Shown here one piece after another: positions 23,916 through 32,310 of a DNA stretch of 32,464 nt. The translations under genes and the position numbers were made by a program. Below the pieces are notes generated by a model. The model saw nothing but the letters and a program-made list of their open reading frames with translations, did no database searches and was not told where the DNA came from. The stretch comes from Eubacteriales bacterium (lineage in GTDB: Bacteria > Bacillota > Clostridia > Lachnospirales > Lachnospiraceae): contig JAUNDP010000023.1 in NCBI GenBank assembly GCA_030526005.1, positions 1-32,464 of the forward strand. Direction: 5' to 3'. Position 1 is the first letter of the stretch. Each line of letters starts with the position of its first letter.

Positions 23916-23951
23916 ATTATACCACCTGCTCTTAAAAAAAGCAAGTGGTAT
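23916..23951 (-). promoter_or_regulatory. Internal promoter for rpmJ-rpsM..., embedded in an inverted repeat
   Basis: On the minus strand TTGCTT (23939-23944), a 17-nt spacer and a perfect TATAAT (23916-23921) form a strong sigma-A promoter. The same bases make an inverted repeat: ATACCAC (23919-23925) with GTGGTAT (23945-23951), continuing TGC/GCA after one mismatch. A bound dimer would mask both promoter elements. Alternatively it is a hairpin in the read-through transcript from infA. Confidence 0.6.
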
Positions 23952-24000
23952 TTTGCCAAATTTTCTTGATTTTTCGCCTTTTTCTGCGATTCTGTCTATT

Positions 24001-24219
24001 TTATTTATCTCTCCATGTAATTCTGCCTTTTGACAGATCATATGGTGAAAGTTCAATTTTTACTTTATCTCCCGGAAGAATTCTGATAAAATTCATTCTC
24101 AGTTTTCCACTGATATGTGCAAGCACAACGTGCTTATTTTCCAGCTCCACACGAAACATCGCGTTCGGCAGTTTTTCCAGCACTGTTCCTTCTACTTCAA
24201 TAACATCTGCTCTTGACAT
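24001..24219 (-). CDS. infA: Translation initiation factor IF-1
   Basis: IF-1 is a 72-residue OB-fold protein that blocks the ribosomal A site during initiation and helps IF-2 and IF-3. The sequence is standard: [20 protein letters not shown] at the start, [14 protein letters not shown], and [20 protein letters not shown] at the end. It is 25 nt after the KOW gene with a strong AGGAGG site. Downstream, 181 nt hold a new promoter before rpmJ, so infA may be the last gene mainly served by upstream promoters. Confidence 0.98.
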   Translation of the reverse strand: MSRADVIEVEGTVLEKLPNAMFRVELENKHVVLAHISGKLRMNFIRILPGDKVKIELSPYDLSKGRITWRDK

Positions 24220-24244
24220 TTGATTTTAAACCTCCTGAAATTTT

Positions 24245-24532
24245 TCATTTTTCTTTTGCAGCGTCTCTTTCTCTCCGATAACATTTCAGCACATACTTAA
24301 TCTGTTCATCCGTAATCTTCTGATTGTCAGAGATTTGCATTTGCCATTCTTCCCGAATTTTTCGGATAATCTGTATATGCTTTTTGTTTTTCTTCTTTGG
24401 CTTTGACAGCGGTCTGAGTTCCCCGTCCGTCAAAAAGACGGTATCCCTCTCTTCTTTCCAGACAACATAAATACTTCCTCTGTCATGCCCTGCCATGGAG
24501 ACAGCCAACATTCCTCTTTTTTCACATTCCAT
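24245..24532 (-). CDS. KOW-domain RNA-binding protein (L14e-like)
   Basis: This 95-residue basic protein occurs in clostridial genomes between map and infA. The first half (GMLAVSMAGHDRGSIYVVWKE, FLTDGELRPLSKPKKKNKKH split at about residues 8-50) has the KOW/L14e pattern: a V-x-S-x-A-GxDxG turn followed by beta strands and a PLxxPKxKxxKH basic stretch. The second half (50-95) is helical and charged. Archaeal and eukaryotic L14e bind rRNA; binding of rRNA or mRNA here is inference. Its fixed place in the block suggests a translation-related role. The ATG follows a GAGGGATC site, 62 nt after map. Confidence 0.8.
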   Translation of the reverse strand: MECEKRGMLAVSMAGHDRGSIYVVWKEERDTVFLTDGELRPLSKPKKKNKKHIQIIRKIREEWQMQISDNQKITDEQIKYVLKCYRRERDAAKEK

Positions 24533-24594
24533 TCTGATCCCTCGCTCTGTTTTTTCAAAACGTTTTTTCCGCTTTTCAGACTGGCAGCTCGCCG

Positions 24595-25356
24595 CTATCT
24601 TTCTTCATATAAAGTCAGTAATTCCGGCTCCCCTTCTGTGATCAGAACAGTATTCTCATAATGTGCCGATAAAGACCCATCCTCTGTCACAACCGTCCAG
24701 TCGTCATCCAGCCATGCAACGTCCGGACGTCCTGCATTGATCATAGGCTCGATGGCAAGCGTCATACCCGGCATCAGTTTGATTCCCTTTCTTCTCTGCG
24801 GGAAATTTGGAATCTGCGGATCTTCATGCAGATGCGTTCCGATTCCATGGCCCACAAGGTCTTCCACTACGCCATATCCGAAAGAATGGGCATATTCCCA
24901 GATCGCCCGTGAGATGTCAAACAGATAACATCCCGCTTTTGCGAACTTAATCCCTTCAAAAAAGCTCTGGCGTGTCACATCAATCAATTTCTGCGCTTCC
25001 GGCGCAATCGCGCCTACTGCGTGGGTTCTGGCGGCATCGGAATGGTATCCTTTATAAATCAGCCCCGCATCGAGGCTGACAATATCGCCCTCCTGCAGAA
25101 TACGGTGTTTTGATGGAATTCCATGAACCACTTCATCATTGACCGATACGCAGATGGAAGCCGGATAACCGTTATAATTTAAAAAGTTCGGCACACATCC
25201 CATACTGCGAATCAGCTGTTCTCCCAAACGATCAATTTCTTTTGTGGAGATTCCCGGTTTGATTGCTTTTTCCAGCTCTCTGTGAACAATGCCAAGCAGT
25301 CTTCCCGATTCTCTCATCAATTCAATTTCTTTTGCAGACTTTATTGTTACTGACAT
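24595..25356 (-). CDS. map: Type I methionine aminopeptidase
   Basis: This enzyme removes the initiator methionine from new proteins using two divalent metals. All five metal ligands are visible: D96 in SLDAG, D107 in HSDAA, H170 in GHGIG, E203 in AIEPM and E234 in HYENT; H79 (VVHGIP) is the conserved substrate-side histidine. Length is 253 residues, normal for the short type Ia form without an N-terminal zinc extension. It follows adk by 5 nt, with its GGAGCG ribosome site inside the last adk codons, so the two are translated in a coupled way. Confidence 0.97.
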   Translation of the reverse strand: MSVTIKSAKEIELMRESGRLLGIVHRELEKAIKPGISTKEIDRLGEQLIRSMGCVPNFLNYNGYPASICVSVNDEVVHGIPSKHRILQEGDIVSLDAGLIYKGYHSDAARTHAVGAIAPEAQKLIDVTRQSFFEGIKFAKAGCYLFDISRAIWEYAHSFGYGVVEDLVGHGIGTHLHEDPQIPNFPQRRKGIKLMPGMTLAIEPMINAGRPDVAWLDDDWTVVTEDGSLSAHYENTVLITEGEPELLTLYEER

Positions 25357-25361
25357 ATCAT

Positions 25362-26006
25362 TTACGCTCCTAAGATATCAACGATTGCAGCAAAAACGTC
25401 GTCCATGTCAACCGTACCGTCTACGTCTCTGAGCACGCCTGATTTCTTATAATAATCAATCAGAGGCTGTGTCTGATCGTGGTATACCGTCAGACGTTTC
25501 TGTACTGTCTCAGGCTTGTCATCGTCGCGCAGAATCAGTTTTTCGCCGCACGCGTCACATACTCCTTCTACTTTTGTCGGGTTGTATACAACGTGATAAG
25601 TGGCTCCGCATCCTACACATGCTCTTCTTCCGCCCATACGGTTGATGATGTTCTCATCCGGAACTTCCACATTTACTGCATAATCAATTTTTTCACCTAA
25701 TTTTTCCAACGCTGCGTCAAGGCTTTCTGCCTGCGGAATGGTTCTTGGGAATCCATCCAGAACATATCCGTTTTTGCAGTCTTCCTGCTGAACTCTGTCA
25801 ACCACAAGATCAACTACAAGTTCATCCGGAACGAGCAGTCCCTGATCCATGTAAGTCTTTGCTTTCTTTCCAAGCTCTGTTCCGTTTTTAATGTTGGCAC
25901 GGAAGATATCTCCTGTTGAGATATGCGGAATCTCATATTTTGCCGCAATTTTCTTTGCCTGTGTTCCTTTTCCTGCGCCTGGCGCTCCTAACATAATAAT
26001 TTTCAT
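25362..26006 (-). CDS. adk: Adenylate kinase, zinc-LID form
   Basis: Adenylate kinase equilibrates ATP + AMP with two ADP. The phosphate-binding loop is GAPGAGKGT (7-15), and the AMP site includes STGDIFR and LDGFPRT (83-89). The LID domain has four cysteines (C130, C133, C150, C153), the zinc-binding Gram-positive type. Length is 214 residues. A 269-nt gap separates it from secY and contains a good promoter, so adk-map-KOW-infA can be transcribed independently of the spc operon. The ATG follows a GGGGG-rich ribosome site. Confidence 0.98.
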   Translation of the reverse strand: MKIIMLGAPGAGKGTQAKKIAAKYEIPHISTGDIFRANIKNGTELGKKAKTYMDQGLLVPDELVVDLVVDRVQQEDCKNGYVLDGFPRTIPQAESLDAALEKLGEKIDYAVNVEVPDENIINRMGGRRACVGCGATYHVVYNPTKVEGVCDACGEKLILRDDDKPETVQKRLTVYHDQTQPLIDYYKKSGVLRDVDGTVDMDDVFAAIVDILGA

Positions 26007-26080
26007 ATGATTACCCCCGTTTCTGAAAGTACTTTTTTAAACAGGCAGACAAATTTGCCCCTGTATTGCTCTTCCTTTTC

Positions 26081-26109
26081 ATTCTATTACAGAATACGCG
26101 TATTATCAA
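26081..26109 (-). promoter_or_regulatory. Internal promoter of adk with a palindrome in the spacer
   Basis: On the minus strand TTGATA (26104-26109), a 17-nt spacer and TAGAAT (26081-26086) form a good sigma-A promoter 75 nt before adk. A perfect 12-bp palindrome, AATACGCGTATT (26093-26104), fills the -35-proximal part of the spacer. The rest of the secY-adk gap holds a possible weak terminator near 26130-26175 with a T-run, and nothing else recognised. Confidence 0.6.
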
Positions 26110-26275
26110 CGTTATTTTAAGCAGAAATGAAAAAATGAGCCCGCTGCCGTCTTTTACAGATGCCAGAAGGCCCCTTTCGATAAATTTGCCTATAATAGCA
26201 TTTTAGTGCACCCACACCCCTGTCACCTTCCGACTGTCTCCAGTCAGATGATGACAAACGTGATGAGCACACTGA

Positions 26276-27613
26276 TTAATTGCTTAAGAAGCCTTTGTAG
26301 TTTCGTACAACCAGCTGAGATTCAATCTGTTTTAATGTATCCAGAATAACACCTACAATGATGATGATGGACGTTCCTCCGAAAGAAACGTACGCTCCGA
26401 ATACACCGTTAAAGAAGATCGGAATTACAGCCACGATTGTCAGACCAATCGCTCCTATAAAAATAATATAATTTAATAACTTTTCCAAGTACTCCTGTGT
26501 AGGTTTTCCAGGACGAATACCAGGGATAAAGCCGCCTTGCTTTTTCATATTATCTGCAACTTCAATCGGGTTGAATGTGATGGAAGTGTAGAAATATGCA
26601 AAGAACATAATCATCGCGATGTAAACGATCAATCCGACAGAGTAAATCGGATTATCCGGATCACACCAGTTCTGCTGGCTGCACATGCCAAGCAGCGTAG
26701 CTCCGATTCCTGTTCCGCCTTTATATCCTGCAAAACTTGCAATCATATTCGGCATGGATAAAATCGAAGATGCAAAGATAACAGGGATCACACCTGCAGT
26801 GTTGATCTTCAGCGGAATATGTGTGGACTGTCCGCCCACCATTTTTCTGCCCTGCATTTTCTTTGCGTACTGTACAGGAATTCTTCTCTGTGCGTCATTC
26901 AGCAGAATAACAAGGACAACAGTTGCAAGAATGACAGCGAGAATGATCACGCCTGCCAGCATACTCTTTGCAATCGTTTTTCCCTTCATGAATGTATCAT
27001 AAAGAGAAGCGATGTCTGCCGGTATACGAGACAGAATATTGATGGTCAGGACGATAGAAATACCGTTTCCGACACCATGTTCTGTGATACGTTCACCGAT
27101 CCACATTAAGATAGCGGAACCTGCTGTCAGCGTCAACACAACAAGTGTTGCTGCTCCAACCACTACGAACATATTATCTGAGTTCATAGCAGGGATCAGA
27201 CCCTGACGTCCAAATCCGATTGCCATTGCAAGAGATTCTACAACTGCCAGTCCAATCGTCACATAACGTGTGATTGCTGTTATTTTCTTTCTTCCGTCTT
27301 CTCCGTCTTTCTGCATCTCTTCCAGTTTTGGAATAGCGATCGTCAGAAGCTGGATGATGATGGAAGATGTGATATATGGGCTGATATTCAAAGCGAATAT
27401 TGACATTCTCTCGAATGATCCTCCCGTAAAAGCATCGAAGAAGTTAAACGCATCGCTGGTCTGCTGTGCAAACCAGTCTGCGAAAAAGCTTCTGTCTACG
27501 CCCGGCACAGGAAGCTGAGATCCAAGTCGAACGACGATCAGCATCAAAAATGTAAACCACAATTTTCTTCTGATGTCTTTCACTTTTAAAGCATTGCGAA
27601 GTGTTGATAACAT
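26276..27613 (-). CDS. secY: Protein translocase channel subunit SecY
   Basis: SecY forms the membrane channel for protein export and insertion, with SecE and SecG, driven by SecA or the ribosome. The 445 residues show about ten membrane helices, starting RNALKVKDIRRKLWFTFLML. The plug and pore region follows (ALNISPYITSSIIIQLL), and the cytoplasmic loops include RRIPVQYAKKM and GGFIPGIRPGKPT. The ATG overlaps the rplO stop by one base (TAATG), so it is translationally coupled to L15. It is the last gene before a 269-nt gap and a new promoter. Confidence 0.98.
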   Translation of the reverse strand: MLSTLRNALKVKDIRRKLWFTFLMLIVVRLGSQLPVPGVDRSFFADWFAQQTSDAFNFFDAFTGGSFERMSIFALNISPYITSSIIIQLLTIAIPKLEEMQKDGEDGRKKITAITRYVTIGLAVVESLAMAIGFGRQGLIPAMNSDNMFVVVGAATLVVLTLTAGSAILMWIGERITEHGVGNGISIVLTINILSRIPADIASLYDTFMKGKTIAKSMLAGVIILAVILATVVLVILLNDAQRRIPVQYAKKMQGRKMVGGQSTHIPLKINTAGVIPVIFASSILSMPNMIASFAGYKGGTGIGATLLGMCSQQNWCDPDNPIYSVGLIVYIAMIMFFAYFYTSITFNPIEVADNMKKQGGFIPGIRPGKPTQEYLEKLLNYIIFIGAIGLTIVAVIPIFFNGVFGAYVSFGGTSIIIIVGVILDTLKQIESQLVVRNYKGFLSN

Positions 27614-28053
27614 TAGATCACCTCAGCTTTTCCACCGAGTGCTTCAATTTTTGCCTTGGCACCTTCACTGAAGGCGTTTGCTTCTACAGTCAGTTTTTTT
27701 GTCAGTTCACCATTTCCAAGGATTTTAACGCCGTCTTTTGCGCTTTTGATAATACCTGTTTCCATTAATAATTCAATAGTAACAACGGTATCATTGTCAA
27801 ATCTTTCCAGTTCACTTACATTGATTGCTTCAATATCCAGAGTATTTCTGTTTGTGAATCCTCTCTTAGGAAGTCTTCTGTATAAAGGCATCTGACCACC
27901 TTCGAATCCAATTCTTGGTGCTCCGGAACGAGCTTTCTGTCCCTTATGTCCTTTGCCGGCTGTTTTGCCGTTTCCTGAACCATGTCCGCGTCCTCTTCTG
28001 AAGTTATCACTGTGTGTTGAACCTTCTGCAGGTCTTAAGTTTGATAAATCCAT
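27613..28053 (-). CDS. rplO: 50S ribosomal protein L15
   Basis: L15 is a late-assembling 23S rRNA binder near the peptidyl transferase region. The start is placed at the ATG of [12 protein letters not shown], 8 nt after a GGAGG site; a GTG three codons earlier overlaps that spacing and is less likely. The result is 146 residues. The Gly/Arg-rich unfolded N-terminal arm ([20 protein letters not shown]) and the globular end ([20 protein letters not shown]) are typical. The stop codon shares one base with the secY start. Confidence 0.96.
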   Translation of the reverse strand: MDLSNLRPAEGSTHSDNFRRGRGHGSGNGKTAGKGHKGQKARSGAPRIGFEGGQMPLYRRLPKRGFTNRNTLDIEAINVSELERFDNDTVVTIELLMETGIIKSAKDGVKILGNGELTKKLTVEANAFSEGAKAKIEALGGKAEVI

Positions 28054-28082
28054 TCTCGACACCTCCTATCAAATTATTCTAT

Positions 28083-28265
28083 TTAAATTTCTTCAACTTT
28101 TACTAAATGCTGTACCTGTGCAATCATGCCTCTGACTGCAGCGTTGTCTGGCATTTCAACTGTCTTATTCAGTTTTTTCAGTCCTAAAGCTGCAACTGTT
28201 GCACGATGTTTTGGAATTGCACCGATTGTAGATTTCACTAATGTGATTTTTAATTTGTCTGCCAT
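28083..28265 (-). CDS. rpmD: 50S ribosomal protein L30
   Basis: L30 is a small 60-residue protein of the large subunit, absent from some bacteria. The core LKITLVKSTIGAIPKHRATV and the conserved LGLKKLNKTVEMPDNAAVRG are intact, ending VQHLVKVEEI. It has an AAGGAGG site and lies 14 nt after rpsE and 29 nt before rplO. Confidence 0.97.
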   Translation of the reverse strand: MADKLKITLVKSTIGAIPKHRATVAALGLKKLNKTVEMPDNAAVRGMIAQVQHLVKVEEI

Positions 28266-28279
28266 TGTCCGAATCCTCC

Positions 28280-28789
28280 TTAGGCAAGAATCTCTTCAAC
28301 AGATTTTCCACGAAGTCTTGCAACTTCTTCTGGGGATTTCAGTTTCTTTAATCCTTCGATTGTTGCCAGAACTACGTTCTGTTTGTTGTTTGATCCTAAA
28401 GATTTTGTACGGATGTTTTTGATTCCGGCCATCTCTAATACGTTACGCACAGGACCTCCGGCGATAACACCAGTACCTTCAGGAGCTCTCTTTAATAATA
28501 CGCTTGCTCCGCCGAATTTTCCCTGAAAATCGTGTGGGATACTTGCGTTCTCATCCATAGCAACTTCAATGAGTTTCTTTGCAGCATCTTCTTTTCCTTT
28601 GCGGATTGCTTCTGGAATTTCTGCAGCTTTTCCAAGACCAGCGCCAACGTGTCCATTGCCGTCACCGACTACTACTAAAGCTGTGAAACGGAAGTTACGT
28701 CCACCTTTAACAACTTTAGTTACACGTTTAATTGATACTACTTTTTCCGTTAACTCATACTGATTAGCATCAATAATAGTATGTTTCAT
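28280..28789 (-). CDS. rpsE: 30S ribosomal protein S5
   Basis: S5 helps hold the mRNA entry tunnel and influences decoding accuracy. The 169 residues show the double-stranded RNA-binding-like N-terminal domain ([19 protein letters not shown]) and the C-terminal domain ([30 protein letters not shown]). The [10 protein letters not shown] stretch includes the spectinomycin-loop region and has the usual sequence. It has an AAGGAGG site; rplR ends 17 nt upstream. Confidence 0.98.
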   Translation of the reverse strand: MKHTIIDANQYELTEKVVSIKRVTKVVKGGRNFRFTALVVVGDGNGHVGAGLGKAAEIPEAIRKGKEDAAKKLIEVAMDENASIPHDFQGKFGGASVLLKRAPEGTGVIAGGPVRNVLEMAGIKNIRTKSLGSNNKQNVVLATIEGLKKLKSPEEVARLRGKSVEEILA

Positions 28790-28806
28790 CTGTTCTTCCT
28801 CCTTGA

Positions 28807-29175
28807 CTAGAATTCCAGACCAGCTTCTCTTGCTGCATCTGCTAACGCTTTGATTTTACCCTGATATATAAAGCCGCCTCTATCAAAGACAACAGTGGTA
28901 ATACCTTTTTCTAAAGCTTTCTTTGCGATAACTGTACCTAAGTATGCTGCTGCATCAACGTTATTTGTCTTCTCTAATTCCGCTTTTACTTCTTTCTGAA
29001 GTGTAGAAGCTGCAACTAAAGTATTTCCAACTGTATCGTCAATAATTTGAGCATACATATGATTATTACTTCTAAACACAGCTAAACGTGGTCTCTCAGC
29101 AGTGCCACTGAAACGATTGCGTAATTTTCTATGTTTATTTACACGAACTTTTGTTCTGGACTCTTTGCTAACCAT
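28807..29175 (-). CDS. rplR: 50S ribosomal protein L18
   Basis: L18 binds 5S rRNA and anchors it in the central protuberance with L5. The start is the ATG at 29173-29175, 9 nt after AAGGAG; a GTG two codons earlier is only 3 nt from that site and is rejected. The 122 residues run from an Arg-rich RNA-binding start ([18 protein letters not shown]) through [20 protein letters not shown] to the end [19 protein letters not shown]. Confidence 0.96.
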   Translation of the reverse strand: MVSKESRTKVRVNKHRKLRNRFSGTAERPRLAVFRSNNHMYAQIIDDTVGNTLVAASTLQKEVKAELEKTNNVDAAAYLGTVIAKKALEKGITTVVFDRGGFIYQGKIKALADAAREAGLEF

Positions 29176-29192
29176 TTTCACACTCTCCTTAA

Positions 29193-29732
29193 TTATTTTT
29201 TACCAGTCTTACCAACTTTACGTCTAATAACTTCATCAGCATATTTGATACCTTTGCCTTTATAAGGTTCTGGAGCTCTTTTTTCTCTGATTTCAGCTGC
29301 GTATTGGCCTACTTTTTCTTTGTTGATACCTTTTACGATAATCTTGTTTCCTTCAACGGTAGTTTCGATTCCTTCTGGATCTTCCATTTCTACCGGATGA
29401 GAGTATCCAAGGGATAATGTCAGTTTCTTTCCAGCTTTTGCTGCTTTGTAACCAACACCGTTTACTTCCAGCACTTTCTGATATCCTTCACTTACACCTA
29501 CAACCATGTTGTGGATTAAAGTTCTGGTCAGTCCGTGTAAAGATTTCATTCTCTTTAAGTCGTTTGGTCTTGTAACAACTACCTGACCATCTCCTACTTT
29601 GATTTCCATTTCTGCTGATAATACTCTTTCCAGAGTACCTTTTGCACCTTTTACAGTGACTTTATTGTTCTCTGCGACTTCCACAGTAACGCCTGCTGGA
29701 ATCGCTACTGGCATTCTTCCGATACGTGACAT
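29193..29732 (-). CDS. rplF: 50S ribosomal protein L6
   Basis: L6 lies near the factor-binding site of the large subunit and helps position EF-G and EF-Tu. The 179 residues contain two repeated domains, with [14 protein letters not shown] at the start and the conserved [20 protein letters not shown] plus [18 protein letters not shown] at the end. It follows rpsH after 150 nt (29733-29882), which hold weak helices (AGATC/GATCT at 29764-29778) but no promoter, gene or terminator that I can support. Confidence 0.98.
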   Translation of the reverse strand: MSRIGRMPVAIPAGVTVEVAENNKVTVKGAKGTLERVLSAEMEIKVGDGQVVVTRPNDLKRMKSLHGLTRTLIHNMVVGVSEGYQKVLEVNGVGYKAAKAGKKLTLSLGYSHPVEMEDPEGIETTVEGNKIIVKGINKEKVGQYAAEIREKRAPEPYKGKGIKYADEVIRRKVGKTGKK

Positions 29733-29882
29733 GCCTGTTTCCTCCTTACTTAGATTTTCGGAAAGATCTTTCTGATCTCTCTGTTTTCAGTAACTCAAAT
29801 TATCTGATATTGAAAAGGAGATTCCTCTCACAACAAAAGTCATGAGTGTTCTCGCCTTGTTCTTATTTATAAAGCGCAGGTA

Positions 29883-30284
29883 TTACCATACAAATGCTAA
29901 TACTTCTCCGCCTACCTGTAATCTTCTTGCTTCTTTGTCTGTGATTACACCCTGGTTTGTGGACAGGATTGCAATTCCTAAACCGCCAAGTACTTTTGGC
30001 AGATTGTCTTTTCCTGCATGAACACGCAGCCCTGGTTTGGAGATTCTCTTGATACCAGAGATAATTTTTTCATTCTTATCTGCACCATATTTTAATGTGA
30101 TGCGGATTGTTTTGAAGTTTCCTTCGTCAACGAGATCGTATTTTTTGATATATCCTTCATCTAACAAAATGTTTGCGATAGCAAGTTTCATCTTAGAAGA
30201 CGGAACATCAACTGTATCATGTTTAGCAGTATTTGCATTACGGATTCTTGTAAGCATATCTGCGATTGGATCGCTCATTGTCAT
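29883..30284 (-). CDS. rpsH: 30S ribosomal protein S8
   Basis: S8 binds the 16S rRNA central domain early in assembly and in E. coli represses the spc operon by binding its mRNA. The 133 residues include [27 protein letters not shown] and the end [22 protein letters not shown]. The first ATG, 9 nt after AAGGAGG (30294-30300), is chosen; a second ATG two codons later is possible. The gene is isolated by long gaps: 213 structured nt upstream and 150 nt downstream, unusual for this operon and suggestive of cis control. Confidence 0.97.
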   Translation of the reverse strand: MTMSDPIADMLTRIRNANTAKHDTVDVPSSKMKLAIANILLDEGYIKKYDLVDEGNFKTIRITLKYGADKNEKIISGIKRISKPGLRVHAGKDNLPKVLGGLGIAILSTNQGVITDKEARRLQVGGEVLAFVW

Positions 30285-30344
30285 TTAAAGTTGCCTCCTT
30301 TTACTAAATCTCTTTATCGGAATAACTGGTCTCCTGATGGACGA

Positions 30345-30482
30345 AAAGCAGACTGTCTGCTTTCTTCAACCATGAAGAATGGTTCCGTCCTCCCATATCT
30401 TACAACACATCCTGGTGTATTGCAATGGGTCAGAGACGGAACTTCCTATCTCACATTAACTTCAAGCTGCGCTCTCAGCTTG
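30345..30482 (-). ncRNA. Candidate structured RNA between rpsN and rpsH
   Basis: Four strong helices occupy this 213-nt gap, which has no gene. In transcription order: CAAGCTG/CAGCTTG (30463-30469 with 30476-30482); a nested element with outer 8-bp GTTCCGTC/GACGGAAC (30382-30389 with 30435-30442), inner CCCAT/ATGGG (30392-30396 with 30425-30429) and cap ACAC/GTGT (30405-30408 with 30415-30418); AACCAT/ATGGTT (30368-30373 with 30379-30384), which shares three bases with the outer helix and so competes with it; and AAAGCAGA/TCTGCTTT (30345-30352 with 30356-30363). The rpsH ribosome site follows at 30294-30300. Competing helices before a ribosomal gene suggest a cis-regulatory RNA; that function is inference. 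Confidence 0.55.
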
Positions 30483-30497
30483 CTTAATGATCAATGA

Positions 30498-30683
30498 TTA
30501 CCAGCTTGCTTTCTTTACTCCTGGGATCTGTCCTTTGTATGCTAATTCACGGAAGCAGATTCTGCAGATTCCGTATTTTCTTAAGTAAGCGTGTGGACGA
30601 CCACAGATTCTGCAGCGATTGTATTCTCTTGTGGAGAATTTCTGCGGACGCTGCTGTTTAATCTTCATTGCTGTCTTAGCCAT
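30498..30683 (-). CDS. rpsN: 30S ribosomal protein S14, type Z
   Basis: S14 completes the head of the 30S subunit. At 61 residues this is the short zinc form, with C24, C27, C40 and C43 in CRICGRP and CRICFREL. Many Firmicutes carry a second, zinc-free S14 elsewhere for zinc starvation; that cannot be checked here. It lies 17 nt after rplE with an AGGAGG site. After its stop the long structured gap to rpsH begins. Confidence 0.97.
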   Translation of the reverse strand: MAKTAMKIKQQRPQKFSTREYNRCRICGRPHAYLRKYGICRICFRELAYKGQIPGVKKASW

Positions 30684-30700
30684 GAAATTTCCCTCCTATA

Positions 30701-31240
30701 CTATTTGGCGAATGGCATGTTGAACTGTTTTAATAATTCACGAGCTTCTTCGTCTGTCTTTGCAGTTGTAACGAAGATAACATCCATACCTCTGACTTTG
30801 TCTACTTTGTCATATTCAACTTCAGGGAAAATTAACTGTTCTTTGATACCAAGAGCATAGTTTCCTCTTCCATCAAATGCGTTTGGATTTACTCCTCTAA
30901 AGTCACGAACTCGTGGCAGTGCAAGGCTGATCAGACGATCAACGAACTCGTACATTTTTTCTCCACGCAGTGTTACTTTACATCCGATTGGCATACCTTC
31001 TCTGATTTTGAAGTTAGCGATGGAATTTTTTGCTCTTGTCAGGACTGCTTTCTGTCCTGTGATCAGTTCCATATCTTTGACAGCTGTCTCCAAAAGTTTT
31101 GCGTTTTCTTTTGCTTCTCCGACACCCATGTTGACAACTACTTTGTCAAGCTTCGGAACTTCCATAATATTTTTATATCCAAATTTTTTGACCATATTGT
31201 CTACGATCTCATTTTTGTATAACTCTTTCAGTCTACTCAA
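30701..31240 (-). CDS. rplE: 50S ribosomal protein L5, TTG start
   Basis: L5 binds 5S rRNA in the central protuberance and contacts P-site tRNA. The 179 residues are standard: [20 protein letters not shown] at the start, [30 protein letters not shown] and the end [16 protein letters not shown]. The start codon is TTG (31238-31240), 9 nt after GGAGG; no ATG or GTG is available at a suitable distance. A TTG start is unusual for such an abundant protein and could lower its initiation rate. Confidence 0.96.
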   Translation of the reverse strand: MSRLKELYKNEIVDNMVKKFGYKNIMEVPKLDKVVVNMGVGEAKENAKLLETAVKDMELITGQKAVLTRAKNSIANFKIREGMPIGCKVTLRGEKMYEFVDRLISLALPRVRDFRGVNPNAFDGRGNYALGIKEQLIFPEVEYDKVDKVRGMDVIFVTTAKTDEEARELLKQFNMPFAK

Positions 31241-31264
31241 CTTGTGCGGCCTCCTCTCTTATAA

Positions 31265-31585
31265 TTAATCGATGACTTCGCGTTCAGCACCTTTAACTTT
31301 TGCTGTACGGACTTTTTTATCTCCAACTGTTGTGAAACCGATTCTTGCCGGTTTTCCGTTGTGAAGATACATAACATTAGAAGCGTTGATGTATGCTTCT
31401 TTTGTGATGATTCCGCCCTGCTGGTTTGTTGCTGATGGTTTTGTATGCTTTGTTACCATGTTAACACCTTCTACCAGAACAGTGTTATCTTTAGTATTTA
31501 CAGCAAGTACTTTACCTTCTTTATCTACATCTTTTCCAGCGATTACTTTTACTGTATCACCTTTTTTGATCTTTAAAGCTGACAT
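31265..31585 (-). CDS. rplX: 50S ribosomal protein L24
   Basis: L24 starts assembly of the large subunit by binding the 5' domain of 23S rRNA. The 106 residues open with a KOW motif ([20 protein letters not shown], 5-24) and include [18 protein letters not shown], typical of the bacterial protein, ending with the zinc-free tail [16 protein letters not shown]. It has a GGAGG site 8 nt before the ATG and lies 12 nt after rplN. Confidence 0.97.
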   Translation of the reverse strand: MSALKIKKGDTVKVIAGKDVDKEGKVLAVNTKDNTVLVEGVNMVTKHTKPSATNQQGGIITKEAYINASNVMYLHNGKPARIGFTTVGDKKVRTAKVKGAEREVID

Positions 31586-31597
31586 TTTGGTACCTCC

Positions 31598-31966
31598 TTA
31601 TAATACTTCAGGAGCCAGGGAAGCAATTTTCATAAACTGCTTGTCACGAAGCTCTCTGGCTACTGGTCCAAAAATACGGGTTCCTTTTGGAGTCTTATCA
31701 TCTTTGATGATGACAGCAGCATTTTCATCGAATTTAATATAAGAACCGTCTTTACGACGTGTGCCTCTTACTGTACGAACAACTACAGCTTTTACAACAT
31801 CACCTTTTTTAACAACACCGCCTGGTGTTGCATCTTTGACGCTGGCAATGATGATGTCACCAATGTTTGCATATCTTCTGGTAGATCCGCCCATAACTCT
31901 GATGCAGAGCAGTTCTTTCGCACCAGTATTGTCAGCGACTCTCAGTCTGGTTTCCTGTTGAATCAT
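31598..31966 (-). CDS. rplN: 50S ribosomal protein L14
   Basis: L14 sits at the subunit interface and forms bridges to 16S rRNA; it is also the docking site of silencing factor RsfS. The 122 residues run from [20 protein letters not shown] through [20 protein letters not shown] to [20 protein letters not shown], a full-length match to the family. It has a GGAGG site and lies 21 nt after rpsQ. Confidence 0.98.
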   Translation of the reverse strand: MIQQETRLRVADNTGAKELLCIRVMGGSTRRYANIGDIIIASVKDATPGGVVKKGDVVKAVVVRTVRGTRRKDGSYIKFDENAAVIIKDDKTPKGTRIFGPVARELRDKQFMKIASLAPEVL

Positions 31967-31987
31967 GCCGATATACCTCCCACTCTA

Positions 31988-32242
31988 TTATTTAACCTTT
32001 TCGATAATCTCAACGAGTCTCCATCTCTTGTCTTTGGATAACGGTCTGGTTTCCATAACTTTTACGGTATCACCGATATTGCACTCATTGTTTTCATCAT
32101 GCGCTTTTAATTTATATGTTCTCTTTACGATCTTGTTGTAAAGAGGATGTTTTACATGGTTCTCTACAGCTACAACGATTGTTTTATCCATTTTATCGCT
32201 GATTACTTTACCTGTACGAGTTTTTCTAAGATTTCTTTCCAC
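31988..32242 (-). CDS. rpsQ: 30S ribosomal protein S17, GTG start
   Basis: S17 is an OB-fold protein that binds 16S rRNA helix 11 early in assembly. The 84 residues show [20 protein letters not shown] and [19 protein letters not shown], ending [20 protein letters not shown]. The start is GTG (32240-32242), supported by an AAAGGAGA site upstream. It follows rpmC after 68 nt. Confidence 0.97.
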   Translation of the reverse strand: MERNLRKTRTGKVISDKMDKTIVVAVENHVKHPLYNKIVKRTYKLKAHDENNECNIGDTVKVMETRPLSKDKRWRLVEIIEKVK

Positions 32243-32310
32243 AGTGGTAATCTCCTTTCTATGAAATAACTAAGAAATACGGACTTATGCGGTTTTCCGC
32301 GTCTGCCTGA

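Noticed and set aside
23467-24033. A 188-codon plus-strand frame across rpmJ and both flanking gaps
   Set aside because: It covers the rpmJ gene, its promoter dyad and leader hairpin on the other strand; no ribosome site and no recognisable domain.
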